Counted from the first letter of the stretch, positions 19,787 to 28,659 are shown. The stretch: DNA of 64,000 nt from Rhodopseudomonas sp. (GCA_016124795.1 WGNB01000014.1:62001-126000), one strand, 5' to 3'. A program made the numbers and translations. The notes: generated by a model not told the origin, from the sequence alone.

Positions 19787-21562
19787 ATGTGCGGACTATG
19801 TGGTGAGCTGACTTTTGACGGCACGTCGGCCTCGGCCGGCGCGGTCTCCGCCATGAGCGCGGAACTGGCGCGGCGCGGTCCCGACGGCGCGGGCCTGTGG
19901 TCGAACGGCAAGGCCGCGCTCGGCCATCGCCGGCTCAAGATCATCGACCTGTCCGAACGCGCGCAGCAGCCGATGGTCGATCCGGGCCTCGGCCTGTCGA
20001 TCGCCTTTAACGGCTGCATCTATAATTACAAATCGCTGCGCACCGAGTTGGAGGCGAAGGGTTACACGTTCTTCTCCGACGGCGACACCGAAGTCGTGCT
20101 GAAAGCCTGGCACGCCTGGGGCAAGGACGCGCCGAAAAAATTCAATGGCATGTTCGCCTTCGCGGTGGTCGAGCGCGACACCGATACGCTGACGCTGGTG
20201 CGCGACCGTCTCGGCATCAAGCCGCTGTATTATGCCGAGCAGCCCGGGCGGCGCGTTCGTTTTGCCTCGAGTCTGCCGGCTTTGCTGGCGGCCGGCGATA
20301 TCGATACGTCGATCGATCCGGTGGCGCTGAATTACTACATGAGCTTCCACGCGGTGGTGCCGCCGCCGCACACCATCATCAAGGGCGTGCGCAAGATCGA
20401 GCCCGGCACCGTTGTTACCTTTGCGCCCGACGGCCAGCGTCGCGATCATCGCTACTGGCATTTGAAATATGGCCGCACGGCCGATGAGGCCAAGCGCACC
20501 AGCGAGCAATGGCGCGACGCCGTTCATGCCGCGCTTCGCGCCGCGGTCGACCGCCGCATGGTCGCCGATGTCCCGGTCGGGGTTTTGCTGTCGGGCGGCC
20601 TCGATTCAAGTCTGATCGTGGCGCTGCTGGCCGAAGCGGGTCAGCGGCATCTCAAGACATTCTCCATCGGTTTCGAATCGGTTGGCGGCGAGATTGGCGA
20701 CGAGTTCAAATATTCGGACATCATCGCCAAGCATTTCGGCACCGAGCACCACAAGCTCTTCATCGAATCCGAAAAGCTGATCGCCAGCCTGCCCGATACC
20801 ATCAAGGCGATGTCGGAGCCGATGGTGTCCTACGACAATGTCGGGTTCTATCTGCTGTCGCAGGAAGTCGCGCGGCATGTGAAGGTGGTGCAGTCCGGTC
20901 AGGGCGCCGACGAGGTTTTCGCCGGGTATCACTGGTATCCGCCGATGGTGAACGCGACCGATCCGCTCGCCGCCTATGCCGGCAGTTTCTTCGACCGCGA
21001 TCACGCCGAATATAAAGACATCATGGAGCCGGCGGTGGTCGGCGGCGATCACGCCAGCGATTACGTGCGGGCGCATTTCGCGCAAGCCGGCGCGGATGAA
21101 GCTATCGACAAGGCGCTGCGGATCGATTCGACCGTCATGCTGGTCGACGATCCGGTCAAGCGCGTCGACAACATGACGATGGCCTGGGGCCTGGAAGCGC
21201 GCGTGCCGTTTCTCGATCACGAACTGGTCGAGCTTGCCGCCAAGGTGCCGGCGTCGGAGAAAATCCGCGATGGCGGCAAAGGCATATTGAAGGATATCGG
21301 CCGCGTCACCATTCCGCCGGAAGTCATCGACCGGCCGAAAGGCTATTTCCCGGTTCCGGCCCTGAAATATATCGAAGGCCCGGTGCTCGATTTCGTGCGG
21401 CAGGCGCTCGATGCGCCGGTGGCGCGGCAACGTGGCTTGGTCAAGCGTTCCTATATCGATAAACTGATGGACGCGCCGAAAGATCATATCACCCGGTTGA
21501 GAGGCTCCAAGCTCTGGCAGGTCGCGCTGCTCGAGATGTGGCTTCAAGCCCATCGGATTTAG
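19787..21562 (+). CDS. asnO: N-acetylglutaminylglutamine amidotransferase (asparagine synthetase-like)
   Basis: 591 residues, class II glutamine amidotransferase. Cys2 of MCGLCGELTF becomes the N-terminal nucleophile after Met removal, which fixes the start at 19787 rather than at 19685. The glutaminase domain shows RRGPDGAG and IAFNGCIYNY. The synthetase domain has the PP-loop LLSGGLDSSLIVALL and GQGADEVFAGYHWYP. In context with ngg it should form the amide of N-acetylglutaminylglutamine (NAGGN), a dipeptide osmoprotectant, rather than asparagine. The next gene starts 13 bases downstream. Confidence 0.93.
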   Translation: MCGLCGELTFDGTSASAGAVSAMSAELARRGPDGAGLWSNGKAALGHRRLKIIDLSERAQQPMVDPGLGLSIAFNGCIYNYKSLRTELEAKGYTFFSDGDTEVVLKAWHAWGKDAPKKFNGMFAFAVVERDTDTLTLVRDRLGIKPLYYAEQPGRRVRFASSLPALLAAGDIDTSIDPVALNYYMSFHAVVPPPHTIIKGVRKIEPGTVVTFAPDGQRRDHRYWHLKYGRTADEAKRTSEQWRDAVHAALRAAVDRRMVADVPVGVLLSGGLDSSLIVALLAEAGQRHLKTFSIGFESVGGEIGDEFKYSDIIAKHFGTEHHKLFIESEKLIASLPDTIKAMSEPMVSYDNVGFYLLSQEVARHVKVVQSGQGADEVFAGYHWYPPMVNATDPLAAYAGSFFDRDHAEYKDIMEPAVVGGDHASDYVRAHFAQAGADEAIDKALRIDSTVMLVDDPVKRVDNMTMAWGLEARVPFLDHELVELAAKVPASEKIRDGGKGILKDIGRVTIPPEVIDRPKGYFPVPALKYIEGPVLDFVRQALDAPVARQRGLVKRSYIDKLMDAPKDHITRLRGSKLWQVALLEMWLQAHRI

Positions 21563-21575
21563 ATCGGTCGTCGAC

Positions 21576-23339
21576 ATGCAAACCAAAAAACGCGCTGCCG
21601 AACACACCACCGATCCCGACCGTATGCTGTCGCTGCGGACATGGGCGGACCCGGCCGATCAGAAAGAACACGCCGACATAAAGCCCGAGGCCTTTATCGA
21701 TTGCGGTTGGGGCCGACTTATATTCGGTCAGACCTTCACGACACCGGCCAGTCTGGCCGACACCTTGAGCGCCGAAGCGTCCGGCGAACGCGATATCGTG
21801 CTCTATGCCCGCGAGCCGCATGTGGTGCTGGCGCAGGCGCCGCAGCTTCTGTTCCTCGATCCCTCGCATACCTATCGCCTCGACTTCCTCAGTCCCGGCC
21901 CGGTGACCAAACAGGTCGCCAAGCCGCTGGCGGCGTCGATCCGGCTGGCGACCGAAGCGGATGCCGAGGAGATCAACCGGCTGTATCTGTCGCGCGGCAT
22001 GGTGCCGTTGCGCGACGGCTACATGAGCGGCGGCTGTGACTCGAGCGTGTCTATACTGGTGGCGGAAAGCCGGGACGGTGGCCTGTCGGGCGTCGTCATG
22101 GGCGTCGATCATACCGAAGCCTTCAACGATCCCGACAACGGTTCAAGTCTGTGGGCGCTGGCGGTCGATCCGCAGGCCCGCGCGCCCGGCGTCGGCACCG
22201 CGCTGGTTCTGGCGCTGGCCGAACGATTCCGTCAGGCGAGCCGGGCTTTCATGGATCTGTCGGTCAAGCACGACAATGTGCAGGCCATCGCGCTGTACGA
22301 GAAGCTCGGTTTCACCCGCGTGCCGGTGTTCTGCATCAAGCGCAAGAATGCCGTTAATGAGACGTTGTTCGTCGGACCCGCGATCAACAACGAACTCAAT
22401 ATCTATGCCCGCATTATCGTTGAGGAAGCGCGCCGCCGCGGTATCGCCGTCGACATCGAGGATGCCGAGGCGGGTCTGTTCCGCTTGTCATTCGGCGGTC
22501 GTGCGGTGGCCTGCCGGGAATCGCTGTCGGACATGACCAGCGCGGTCGCGTTGTCCCGTTGCGACGACAAGGCCTTGACGCGGCGCCTTCTCGCCAAGGC
22601 TGGTTTGCGGGTGCCCGAGCAGCTTCGTCTGACCACGCCGGCGGAGGCCTCGTCATTCCTGGAACGGCATGGCCGGGTGGTCGTCAAGCCGGCGCGCGGT
22701 GAGCAGGGCCGTGGCGTTTTTGTCGATCTGACCACCGAAGACGAGGTCACCCGCGCGATCGAGCGCGCCAGGCAGGTTTGCGATCAGGTGCTGGTCGAGG
22801 AGTTCGTCACCGGCGACGATCTGCGCATCATCGTTATCGACGGCGCGGTGGTGGCCGCCGCGATCCGCAAGCCGGCTTCGGTCGAGGGTGACGGCAAGAG
22901 CACGATCCGCACCTTGATCGAGCATCAAAGCCGGCGTCGCGCCGCCGCGACCGGTGGTGAGAGCAATATTCCGCTCGATCGCGAGACCGAACGCGCGGTG
23001 TTCGCCGCCGGCTACAAGCTCGATCATTGCCTGCCCGCCGGCGAAGTTCTCGCGGTGCGCAAGACCGCCAATTTGCATACCGGTGGCACGATCCACGATG
23101 TCACGGCCGAGCTTAATCCCGATCTTGCCGCCGCCGCGATCGCCGGCGCCCGCGCGCTCGACATTCCGCTGGTCGGCTTCGATTTCCTGGTGCCCGACGT
23201 CGCTGGCCCGGATTACGTGATTATCGAAGCGAACGAACGGCCGGGCCTGGCCAACCACGAGCCGCAGCCGACCGCCGAACGCTTCGTCGATTTCCTGTTT
23301 CCCCACAGCCGCGTCAACCAAGAGGCTTCTGCGATCTGA
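21576..23339 (+). CDS. ngg: N-acetylglutaminylglutamine synthetase (GNAT + ATP-grasp fusion)
   Basis: 587 residues with two catalytic parts. Residues about 120-255 are a GNAT acetyltransferase domain (SSLWALAVDPQARAPGVGTAL, ALYEKLGFTRVPVF). Residues about 290-575 are an ATP-grasp ligase (VVVKPARGEQGRGVFVDL, VLVEEFVTGDDLRIIVI, VIIEANERPGLANHE). This fusion is specific to the NAGGN pathway: acetylation of glutamine and ligation to a second glutamine in the cytoplasm. Its stop overlaps the start of the peptidase gene as TGATG, so the two are translationally coupled. Confidence 0.94.
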   Translation: MQTKKRAAEHTTDPDRMLSLRTWADPADQKEHADIKPEAFIDCGWGRLIFGQTFTTPASLADTLSAEASGERDIVLYAREPHVVLAQAPQLLFLDPSHTYRLDFLSPGPVTKQVAKPLAASIRLATEADAEEINRLYLSRGMVPLRDGYMSGGCDSSVSILVAESRDGGLSGVVMGVDHTEAFNDPDNGSSLWALAVDPQARAPGVGTALVLALAERFRQASRAFMDLSVKHDNVQAIALYEKLGFTRVPVFCIKRKNAVNETLFVGPAINNELNIYARIIVEEARRRGIAVDIEDAEAGLFRLSFGGRAVACRESLSDMTSAVALSRCDDKALTRRLLAKAGLRVPEQLRLTTPAEASSFLERHGRVVVKPARGEQGRGVFVDLTTEDEVTRAIERARQVCDQVLVEEFVTGDDLRIIVIDGAVVAAAIRKPASVEGDGKSTIRTLIEHQSRRRAAATGGESNIPLDRETERAVFAAGYKLDHCLPAGEVLAVRKTANLHTGGTIHDVTAELNPDLAAAAIAGARALDIPLVGFDFLVPDVAGPDYVIIEANERPGLANHEPQPTAERFVDFLFPHSRVNQEASAI

Positions 23340-24460
23340 TGAAGAAGCTGCCCATCGACGAGGCCTATCTGCTGGCGTTTCTCAAGCGGTTGCTGCGCAC
23401 GCCGAGCCCGTCCGGCATGACCGATGTGATCGTCGCCATCGTTATCGCCGAACTTGAATCGCTGAAGATTCCCTTTGAACTGACGCGGCGCGGCGCGATC
23501 CGCGCCACCATCAAGGGCAAGAAGTCGACGCCGAGCCGAGCGCTGGTCGGTCACGTCGATACGCTCGGCGCGACGGTCAAATTCATTCGCGACAATGGCC
23601 GGCTGGAACTGGTGCCCGTCGGTCACTGGTCGGCGCGCTTTGCCGAAGGCGCGCGCGTCACCGTGTTCAGCGACACCCAGCAGTTTCGCGGCACGATTCT
23701 GCCTTTGAAGGCTTCGGGGCATACTTATAACGAAGAGGTCGATACCCAGCCTTCGGCCTGGACCAATCTCGAAGTGCGCATCGACGCCAGAACGGCGTCG
23801 GCGGCCGAAACCCGCGCGCTCGGCATCGAGATCGGCGACACCGTCTCGATCGATGCCCAGCCCGAATTCGTCAAGACCGGTTTCATTGCGTCGCGCCATC
23901 TCGATGACAAGGCCGGCGTCGCGGCGATGTTTGCCGCCGCGCGGGCGATGCGCCGCGCCGAGATCGTGCCGCCGATCGACTGCCATCTGCTGTTCACGCT
24001 ATCGGAGGAAATCGGCGTTGGCGCCAGTGCCGTGCTGCACGGCGAGGTTTCGGAACTGGTCGCGGTCGATAACGGAACGATCGCGCCGGGGCAGAACACC
24101 TCGACCTACGGCGTCACTATCGCCATGCAGGATTCGTCCGGGCCGTTCGACTGGCACCTGACCCGCAGCCTGCTCAAGCTGGCCCACGACAACAAGATCG
24201 AACATTCCCGCGACGTGTTCCGTTATTATCGCTCCGACGGCGCCGCGGCGGTCGAAGCCGGCAATGATATCCGGGCGGCGCTGGTGTGCTTCGGGCTCGA
24301 CGCCAGCCACGGCTGGGAACGCACCCACAAGGATTCGCTGACGGCGCTCGCCCGCTTGCTGACGCTCTATATGCAGAGCGAACCGCTGTTCCGGCGCGAT
24401 CAGGCCGCGCTCGGCCCGATTGGCGATCTGCCGCCGGCTGAAATCGAGCCGCGAACGTAA
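23339..24460 (+). CDS. M42-family metallopeptidase of the NAGGN osmoprotectant system
   Basis: 373 residues of the M42/M20 di-zinc aminopeptidase type. Metal-binding segments are visible: GHVDTLGATV, RHLDDKAGVAA, LSEEIGVGAS with the catalytic Glu pair, VAVDNGT and the late DASHGWERTHKDS. This subfamily is found only with asnO and ngg and may recycle NAGGN when osmotic stress ends; that role is inference. It starts inside the ngg stop (TGATG) and is the last gene of the operon. Confidence 0.92.
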   Translation: MKKLPIDEAYLLAFLKRLLRTPSPSGMTDVIVAIVIAELESLKIPFELTRRGAIRATIKGKKSTPSRALVGHVDTLGATVKFIRDNGRLELVPVGHWSARFAEGARVTVFSDTQQFRGTILPLKASGHTYNEEVDTQPSAWTNLEVRIDARTASAAETRALGIEIGDTVSIDAQPEFVKTGFIASRHLDDKAGVAAMFAAARAMRRAEIVPPIDCHLLFTLSEEIGVGASAVLHGEVSELVAVDNGTIAPGQNTSTYGVTIAMQDSSGPFDWHLTRSLLKLAHDNKIEHSRDVFRYYRSDGAAAVEAGNDIRAALVCFGLDASHGWERTHKDSLTALARLLTLYMQSEPLFRRDQAALGPIGDLPPAEIEPRT

Positions 24461-24876
24461 AACCTATCGATTTTCGACGGTTTATGCGTGCGCCTTCGCG
24501 GCCTCTGCGCTCGGCGAAGCCGGTGTTTCGGTTGTTCCGCCGCGGCTTGCTCGGTCGCGTCGGCGATGACCGGCCAAGGTGCCGCAGGCCGGTGTTTTCG
24601 GCGAAAAGACGTTGGCGAATCGCTGCTTTTCCACATAATCCACCGATAGTCTCGCTTTGTGCGGATTTGGCGGTTTGGTTTTGTCCGCTAAACCATGAGT
24701 TGTTAGCAAGTCGGTCCAGATTTGGACAAAATGTAGCCGACGCCGTTCTGGCCTGTGGCCTTGGGGCGTCGTCCGGTTTAAAAGAATCAGCTAACCGTGT
24801 TCGCCGCTTGGCAGTACAAATGTACCAGCCGTCACGCGATGTCCGAATTATCGCACTCTTTTGCTAGAGAAGCCCA
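24461..24876. other. 416-bp gene-free stretch upstream of the ATPase pair
   Basis: No convincing coding frame was found; the best minus-strand frame (24482-24709) is Pro/Ala/Arg-rich with no homology I recognise. The stretch is less GC-rich than the genes. It holds GTCCA-GATT-TGGAC near 24714 and a GTAC-AAAT-GTAC palindrome at 24814-24825. It probably carries the promoter of the ATPase pair. Confidence 0.5.
24814..24825. promoter_or_regulatory. Short palindrome upstream of the ParA-like gene
   Basis: GTAC-AAAT-GTAC, with a partial extension to GGTAC on one side, lies 52 bases before the ATPase start. It may be an operator; the site is short and could be chance. Confidence 0.25.
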
Positions 24877-25635
24877 ATGGCCAAACCAGCAGTTATTCTC
24901 ATCGGCGCCGATAAAGGTGGGGTCGGTAAGACCACAGTTTCCCGCACCTTGCTCGACTATTTCGGCGCGCATCAGACGCCGACCCGGGCCTTCGACACCG
25001 AGGCGCCGCGCGGTACGCTGAAGCGCTTCCATCCGGACAAGACGCAAATCGTCGATGTCACGCAGATCGCCGATCAGATGAAGATTTTCGACACGCTTGG
25101 CAGCGCCGAGGCCAAGGTGACGGTGATCGACATTCGCGCCGGTTTGCTGTCGCCGACCTTGCAGGCGCTGAACGATATCGGGTTCATTGAATCGGCCAAG
25201 AAAGGCCAGATCACCTTCGCGGTGTTTCACATCCTCGGCCCGTCGATCGCCTCGCTGGAAGAAATCTCCCAGACCGCCGAATTCGTCGGCGACGCCGCTT
25301 ACTTCCTGGTGAAAAACCACATCAACGAGACTTCGTTCTTCGATTGGGACCCGTCGACCTACAACTCTTATTTCAATCAGATTAAGGGTGCGCAGGAAAT
25401 CACCATCCCGAAGTTGAACGAGATGGCGACCGAGCAGGTCGAAGTGGCCAGCGTGCCTTACGTTCAGTTTGTCGCCAACAAGAACGCCAAGAACGAAAGC
25501 GCCAACTACTCCTTCGTGCTGCGCGGCTATGTCCGCCATTGGCTCGGCCAGGTTTGGGGCGAATACGATCGCGTCAAGTTGGCCGATATGGTTGCGCCCA
25601 AAGTCGAAAGTCCGGTCCGGCAAGTCGCCGGCTAA
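24877..25635 (+). CDS. ParA/MinD-like P-loop ATPase of unknown function
   Basis: 252 residues. Residues 13-20 are KGGVGKTT, the deviant Walker A of the ParA/MinD/VirC1 group with its signature Lys. FDTEAPRGTLKRF (about 39-51) resembles the switch I region, and VTVIDIRAGLLSPT (about 80-93) the Walker B/switch II strand. There is no ParB, MinE or conjugation gene nearby, and no amphipathic C-terminal helix is evident. The next gene encodes a paralogue: both share FD...GTL..F.PD and a VID/IID strand in register. I do not recognise a specific family. Possible roles are positioning of a cellular cargo or a signalling switch; neither is shown by the sequence. Confidence 0.8.
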   Translation: MAKPAVILIGADKGGVGKTTVSRTLLDYFGAHQTPTRAFDTEAPRGTLKRFHPDKTQIVDVTQIADQMKIFDTLGSAEAKVTVIDIRAGLLSPTLQALNDIGFIESAKKGQITFAVFHILGPSIASLEEISQTAEFVGDAAYFLVKNHINETSFFDWDPSTYNSYFNQIKGAQEITIPKLNEMATEQVEVASVPYVQFVANKNAKNESANYSFVLRGYVRHWLGQVWGEYDRVKLADMVAPKVESPVRQVAG

Positions 25636-25706
25636 CGTCGGATTTTGCCAGTTCGCTGTTTTTGCCCATTGGCCGTACGTCCTTCGATGCCGGTTCAAGG
25701 GAAGCG

Positions 25707-26423
25707 ATGTCGTTCCGCAATTCCGTTATTGTCGTTGCGTCGCCGCGCCCCAGGGTTGGCAAAACCCTGCTGGCGCGGCTGCTTGTTGACTATTACCTGC
25801 TGGAAGGGCACCCGGTTCGCGCCTTCGACCTCAACAGCGGCGAAGGCACCCTCGCGCAGTTTCTCCCCGACCATGTGACGGTCTCCTCGATTGCCGAGGT
25901 GCAGGGCCAGATGGCGCTGTTCGATCGGCTGGTCACGGTCGATGACACCGTCAAGATCATCGATGTCGGTCACGAGGTGTTCGAACCGTTTTTCAGCCTC
26001 GCCGAACGTATCGATTTCGCCGACGAGGCGCGCCGTCGCGGCATCGCCCTGGTCGTGCTGTTCATGATCTCGAACGATCGGGTCACCGTTGACGCCTATC
26101 GCAGGCTGGCCGAGCACTTTCCGCGTTTGACGCTGACCCCGGTCCAGAACGAGATGTTCGGCGCCGGCCAGATGCGCGACAAGTTCCCGCCGGTCGGCCG
26201 CGGTGCGGCGTTGCTGCGGGTGCCGGCGCTGGCTCCGGGCTTGCGCAAACACGTCGAGCAGCCGCCGTTTTCGTTTTCCGGTCCGCAGCTTGCGAATGCC
26301 AAGCACATCCCGCTCGACGGCCACCTCGAGTTGCAGCGATGGTTGCGGCGAATTTATCTCGAGTTCCGAGAACTCGATTTGCGGGTTTTACTCGCCGATT
26401 TGCAGTCGTCGATCCGGTTCTGA
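25707..26423 (+). CDS. Second, divergent ParA-like P-loop protein (paralogue of the preceding gene)
   Basis: 238 residues starting MSFRNSVIVVASPRPRVGKTLLA. The P-loop RPRVGKT (residues 14-20) keeps the Gly-Lys-Thr, but the signature Lys of the deviant Walker A is Arg14. FDLNSGEGTLAQFLPD aligns with the same segment of the upstream protein, as does the VKIIDVGHE strand. The frame is open further upstream, but the ATG at 25707 restores homology with its neighbour and follows CAAGGGAAGCG. The gap between the two genes is 71 bp. The C-terminal third differs and ends with a Leu/Arg-rich helix (RELDLRVLLADLQ). Nucleotide binding is likely; hydrolysis and function are unknown. Confidence 0.75.
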   Translation: MSFRNSVIVVASPRPRVGKTLLARLLVDYYLLEGHPVRAFDLNSGEGTLAQFLPDHVTVSSIAEVQGQMALFDRLVTVDDTVKIIDVGHEVFEPFFSLAERIDFADEARRRGIALVVLFMISNDRVTVDAYRRLAEHFPRLTLTPVQNEMFGAGQMRDKFPPVGRGAALLRVPALAPGLRKHVEQPPFSFSGPQLANAKHIPLDGHLELQRWLRRIYLEFRELDLRVLLADLQSSIRF

Positions 26424-26458
26424 CCGCTTCTTTCATTGAATCGCTGGTTTCTCGGCCC

Positions 26459-26484
26459 GGTTCCGCGCGACGGTATTCGGAACC
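26459..26484. other. Inverted repeat downstream of the ATPase pair
   Basis: GGTTCCG (26459-26465) and CGGAACC (26478-26484) are perfect arms around a 12-base loop. No T-run follows, so a terminator role is doubtful. Confidence 0.3.
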
Positions 26485-26582
26485 TGGGTCCGTCTGCCGC
26501 GTCGGGAACGAAAGGGCGTTGAAGACGTTGCATCGGCCAGCACCCCTCGCGCGGGATGTCGCGCCAGCGTAGGAGGCTCGCC

Positions 26583-26723
26583 ATGTGGATCCAGCTTTTT
26601 GCCGTTGCGTTGGTTATCGCGCTCGGACTGGGCGTAGGCGCATTGGTTGTCGACGTTGACGTGAAACAACATAACCGGCGCTACGGCCGTCGACGCTACA
26701 GCCAGGTTCGCGTCCGGGGTTGA
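26583..26723 (+). CDS. 46-residue single-span membrane peptide with basic tail
   Basis: The ATG at 26583 follows TAGGAGGCTCGCC, one of the strongest ribosome-binding sites in the window. Residues 3-23 are a hydrophobic span (LFAVALVIALGLGVGALVV), residues 24-28 are VDVDVK-like, and residues 30-46 form a very basic tail rich in Arg and Tyr ending RVRG. It resembles small inner-membrane peptides that sit N-out with a positively charged cytoplasmic tail. It lies 160 bp after the ATPase pair and 87 bp before the LplT-like transporter. The function is unknown. The coding call rests on the RBS and the composition. Confidence 0.6.
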   Translation: MWIQLFAVALVIALGLGVGALVVDVDVKQHNRRYGRRRYSQVRVRG

Positions 26724-26810
26724 CCCGTCAAGAGCTGGCGGACCGGGTGTGTCCTCGGCTTTTCCCCAAGGGGCCGGGCGGCAGAGGGCGAATTCTGTAA
26801 TACTGTCGGC

Positions 26811-28100
26811 ATGGCCATGCCCCTGCTGCTGTCGCGACGCTTCGCACCGTTGTTCTGGTGCCAGTTCTTCGCGGCGTTCAACGATAATTTTCTCAAGACC
26901 TCGCTGGTCTTCTTGATTCTATTCGGCGCCGATGCGACGCAATCCGGCGCGGCGGCGCTGATCACGCTGGCGAGCGCGATTTTCATCGCGCCTTATTTCT
27001 TTCTGTCCGCGCTGGGCGGCGAAATGGCCGACCGTTACGACAAGGCGCGGCTGGCGCAATGGCTGAAATTTTTCGAGATCTCCGTCGCCGTCATCGCGGT
27101 GGCCGGCTACGCAAACCAGTCGATCGTCACGATGTTCGTGGCCTTGGGATTGTTCGGCGTGATCGCCGCGCTGTTCGGTCCGATCAAATACGGAATCCTG
27201 CCGGATCACCTGCCGCCTGAAAAACTGCCGGCCGCCAATGCGCTGATCGAGGGCGCGACCTTTATCGCTATTTTGACCGGCACCATTGTCGGCGGCATTG
27301 CCGCGCATAGCGGTGGCGCGCGGGTCTTCGGCTTGCTGGTGGTCGGCTTTGCCTTGGCCTGCTGGTTGTCGGCGTTGCGGATACCGCCGACCGGCGAAGG
27401 CGCGCCGCATCTCAAGGTCTCGCGCAATATCGCGGCCTCGACCGCCGCCATGTTGCGTCATTTGCGCGCCGACAGCCGGCTGTGGTGGGGCGCGATGGTG
27501 ACGAGCTGGTTCTGGCTGATCGGCATCGTCGTGCTGTCATTGCTGCCGACGCTGGTGAAGAGCCTGATCGGCGGCAACGAAGATGCCGTCACCGCTTACC
27601 TCGGCATGTTTTCGGTTGCGGTGGGTTTCGGTTCCGGCCTCGCCGCGATCATTGCCCGTGGTCGTATTGTCCTGCGCACGACCGTCGCCGGTGCGCTTCT
27701 GATCGGTGTATTCGCGCTCGATCTCGGCATGGTTACCTGGGGCGCGAGCCCGGTGTCGCCGGCGCAGGCGCCCGACGTCGTTCTCGCGTCGCCGATCGGT
27801 TTGCGCGCCGCTATCGATCTGGCCGGACTGGCCGTCGGCGGCGGCTTGTTTATCGTGCCGGCATTCGCCGCGGTGCAGGCGTGGTCGGACGCGGACTACC
27901 GGGCGCGAACGGTGGCGGCGGTCAACGTCCTCAATGCCGCTTTCATGACGGCGGCGACCGTTGCGATGGCGTTGCTGCAATTGGTCGGCGCTACCGTTCC
28001 GATGCTATTGATCGGCATTGGCATTTCGACTTTCGTCGTCGCCTTGGCCATCCGCTGGACCATGCCGTTAGCGGTCAATGCACACAGCGAACGACATTAA
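26811..28100 (+). CDS. LplT-like major facilitator superfamily transporter
   Basis: 429 residues, about 12 membrane segments. FFAAFNDNFLKTSLVF near the N-terminus and GPIKYGILPDHLP in the middle are typical of the lysophospholipid transporter LplT and of the MFS part of larger MFS-acyltransferase-acyl-ACP synthetase fusions found in many Rhizobiales. Here the frame stops at SERH, just where the PlsC domain would begin. No acyltransferase or Aas follows; a short AT-rich gap comes next. It may be a free-standing flippase for lysophospholipids in the inner membrane, or the remnant of a split fusion. Confidence 0.8.
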   Translation: MAMPLLLSRRFAPLFWCQFFAAFNDNFLKTSLVFLILFGADATQSGAAALITLASAIFIAPYFFLSALGGEMADRYDKARLAQWLKFFEISVAVIAVAGYANQSIVTMFVALGLFGVIAALFGPIKYGILPDHLPPEKLPAANALIEGATFIAILTGTIVGGIAAHSGGARVFGLLVVGFALACWLSALRIPPTGEGAPHLKVSRNIAASTAAMLRHLRADSRLWWGAMVTSWFWLIGIVVLSLLPTLVKSLIGGNEDAVTAYLGMFSVAVGFGSGLAAIIARGRIVLRTTVAGALLIGVFALDLGMVTWGASPVSPAQAPDVVLASPIGLRAAIDLAGLAVGGGLFIVPAFAAVQAWSDADYRARTVAAVNVLNAAFMTAATVAMALLQLVGATVPMLLIGIGISTFVVALAIRWTMPLAVNAHSERH

Positions 28101-28323
28101 TTAGACCGCCAATTAACACCGAATATATACGCGAATTTTCGTTTTATACGACGGCGCTCATTCGCCGATGCCGGCAATACAAATAGCGTTATCAATCGCG
28201 GCTGCATTTCAGCCGTTGCGGTCTTTGGGGTTTTTGGGCAGCGGCGCCAATTCCGGCATTGCGCCTCGTGGCTGAACCACGATCCGCATCGTTCAATCGA
28301 AAAATCCGGATCCTGGAGATAAA

Positions 28324-28572
28324 ATGCGCGGCAAGATTCTTGCGGTTATGGCGTTGGTCGTCGGTGTCGCCACACCGGCATGGGCCGAACAACGGCAGGC
28401 CAGCGCGTCGCCGAGTTTCGATGACTGCTATCGTCTGGCCTGGGTGCGCGGCGTTCATGTCGAGCAGAACGAATTGCCGGCCTGGGCCGTCGAATGCATG
28501 GCCGGCCGGATTCCGTTCGACAGCGGCTTCCATGCCGATTCCGTGCGGCCGACGGGCGGCACCTCGAAATAA
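28324..28572 (+). CDS. Small secreted protein of unknown function
   Basis: 82 residues. A signal peptide (KILAVMALVVGVATPAWA, cleavage before EQRQ) is followed by a short mature part with two Cys (DDCYRLAW and AVECMAG), which could form one disulfide in the periplasm. TGGAGATAAA before the ATG is a fair ribosome-binding site, and two hairpins follow the stop. I do not recognise the family. Confidence 0.75.
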   Translation: MRGKILAVMALVVGVATPAWAEQRQASASPSFDDCYRLAWVRGVHVEQNELPAWAVECMAGRIPFDSGFHADSVRPTGGTSK

Positions 28573-28639
28573 TCGGACGGCTCGTACGCCGCTGCTTGCG
28601 CTGCCGCTGTCATGGCCGCGCAGGTCGCTAGTGGTTTGT

Positions 28640-28659
28640 CGGACAATGTGCTTTGTCCG
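28640..28659. other. Inverted repeat in the 3' region before the main terminator
   Basis: CGGACAA (28640-28646) and TTGTCCG (28653-28659) are perfect arms with a 6-base loop. It precedes the terminator at 28671 and may be a second stem of the same transcript end. Confidence 0.4.

Noticed and set aside
24482-24709. 75-codon minus-strand frame in the gap before the ParA-like pair
   Set aside because: Pro/Ala/Arg-rich, no ribosome-binding site, no recognisable domain.
28095-28120. TTAA...TTAA resembling a CtrA box near the end of the LplT-like gene
   Set aside because: Spacing between the TTAA parts is not the required 7 bases and the place is at a 3' end.
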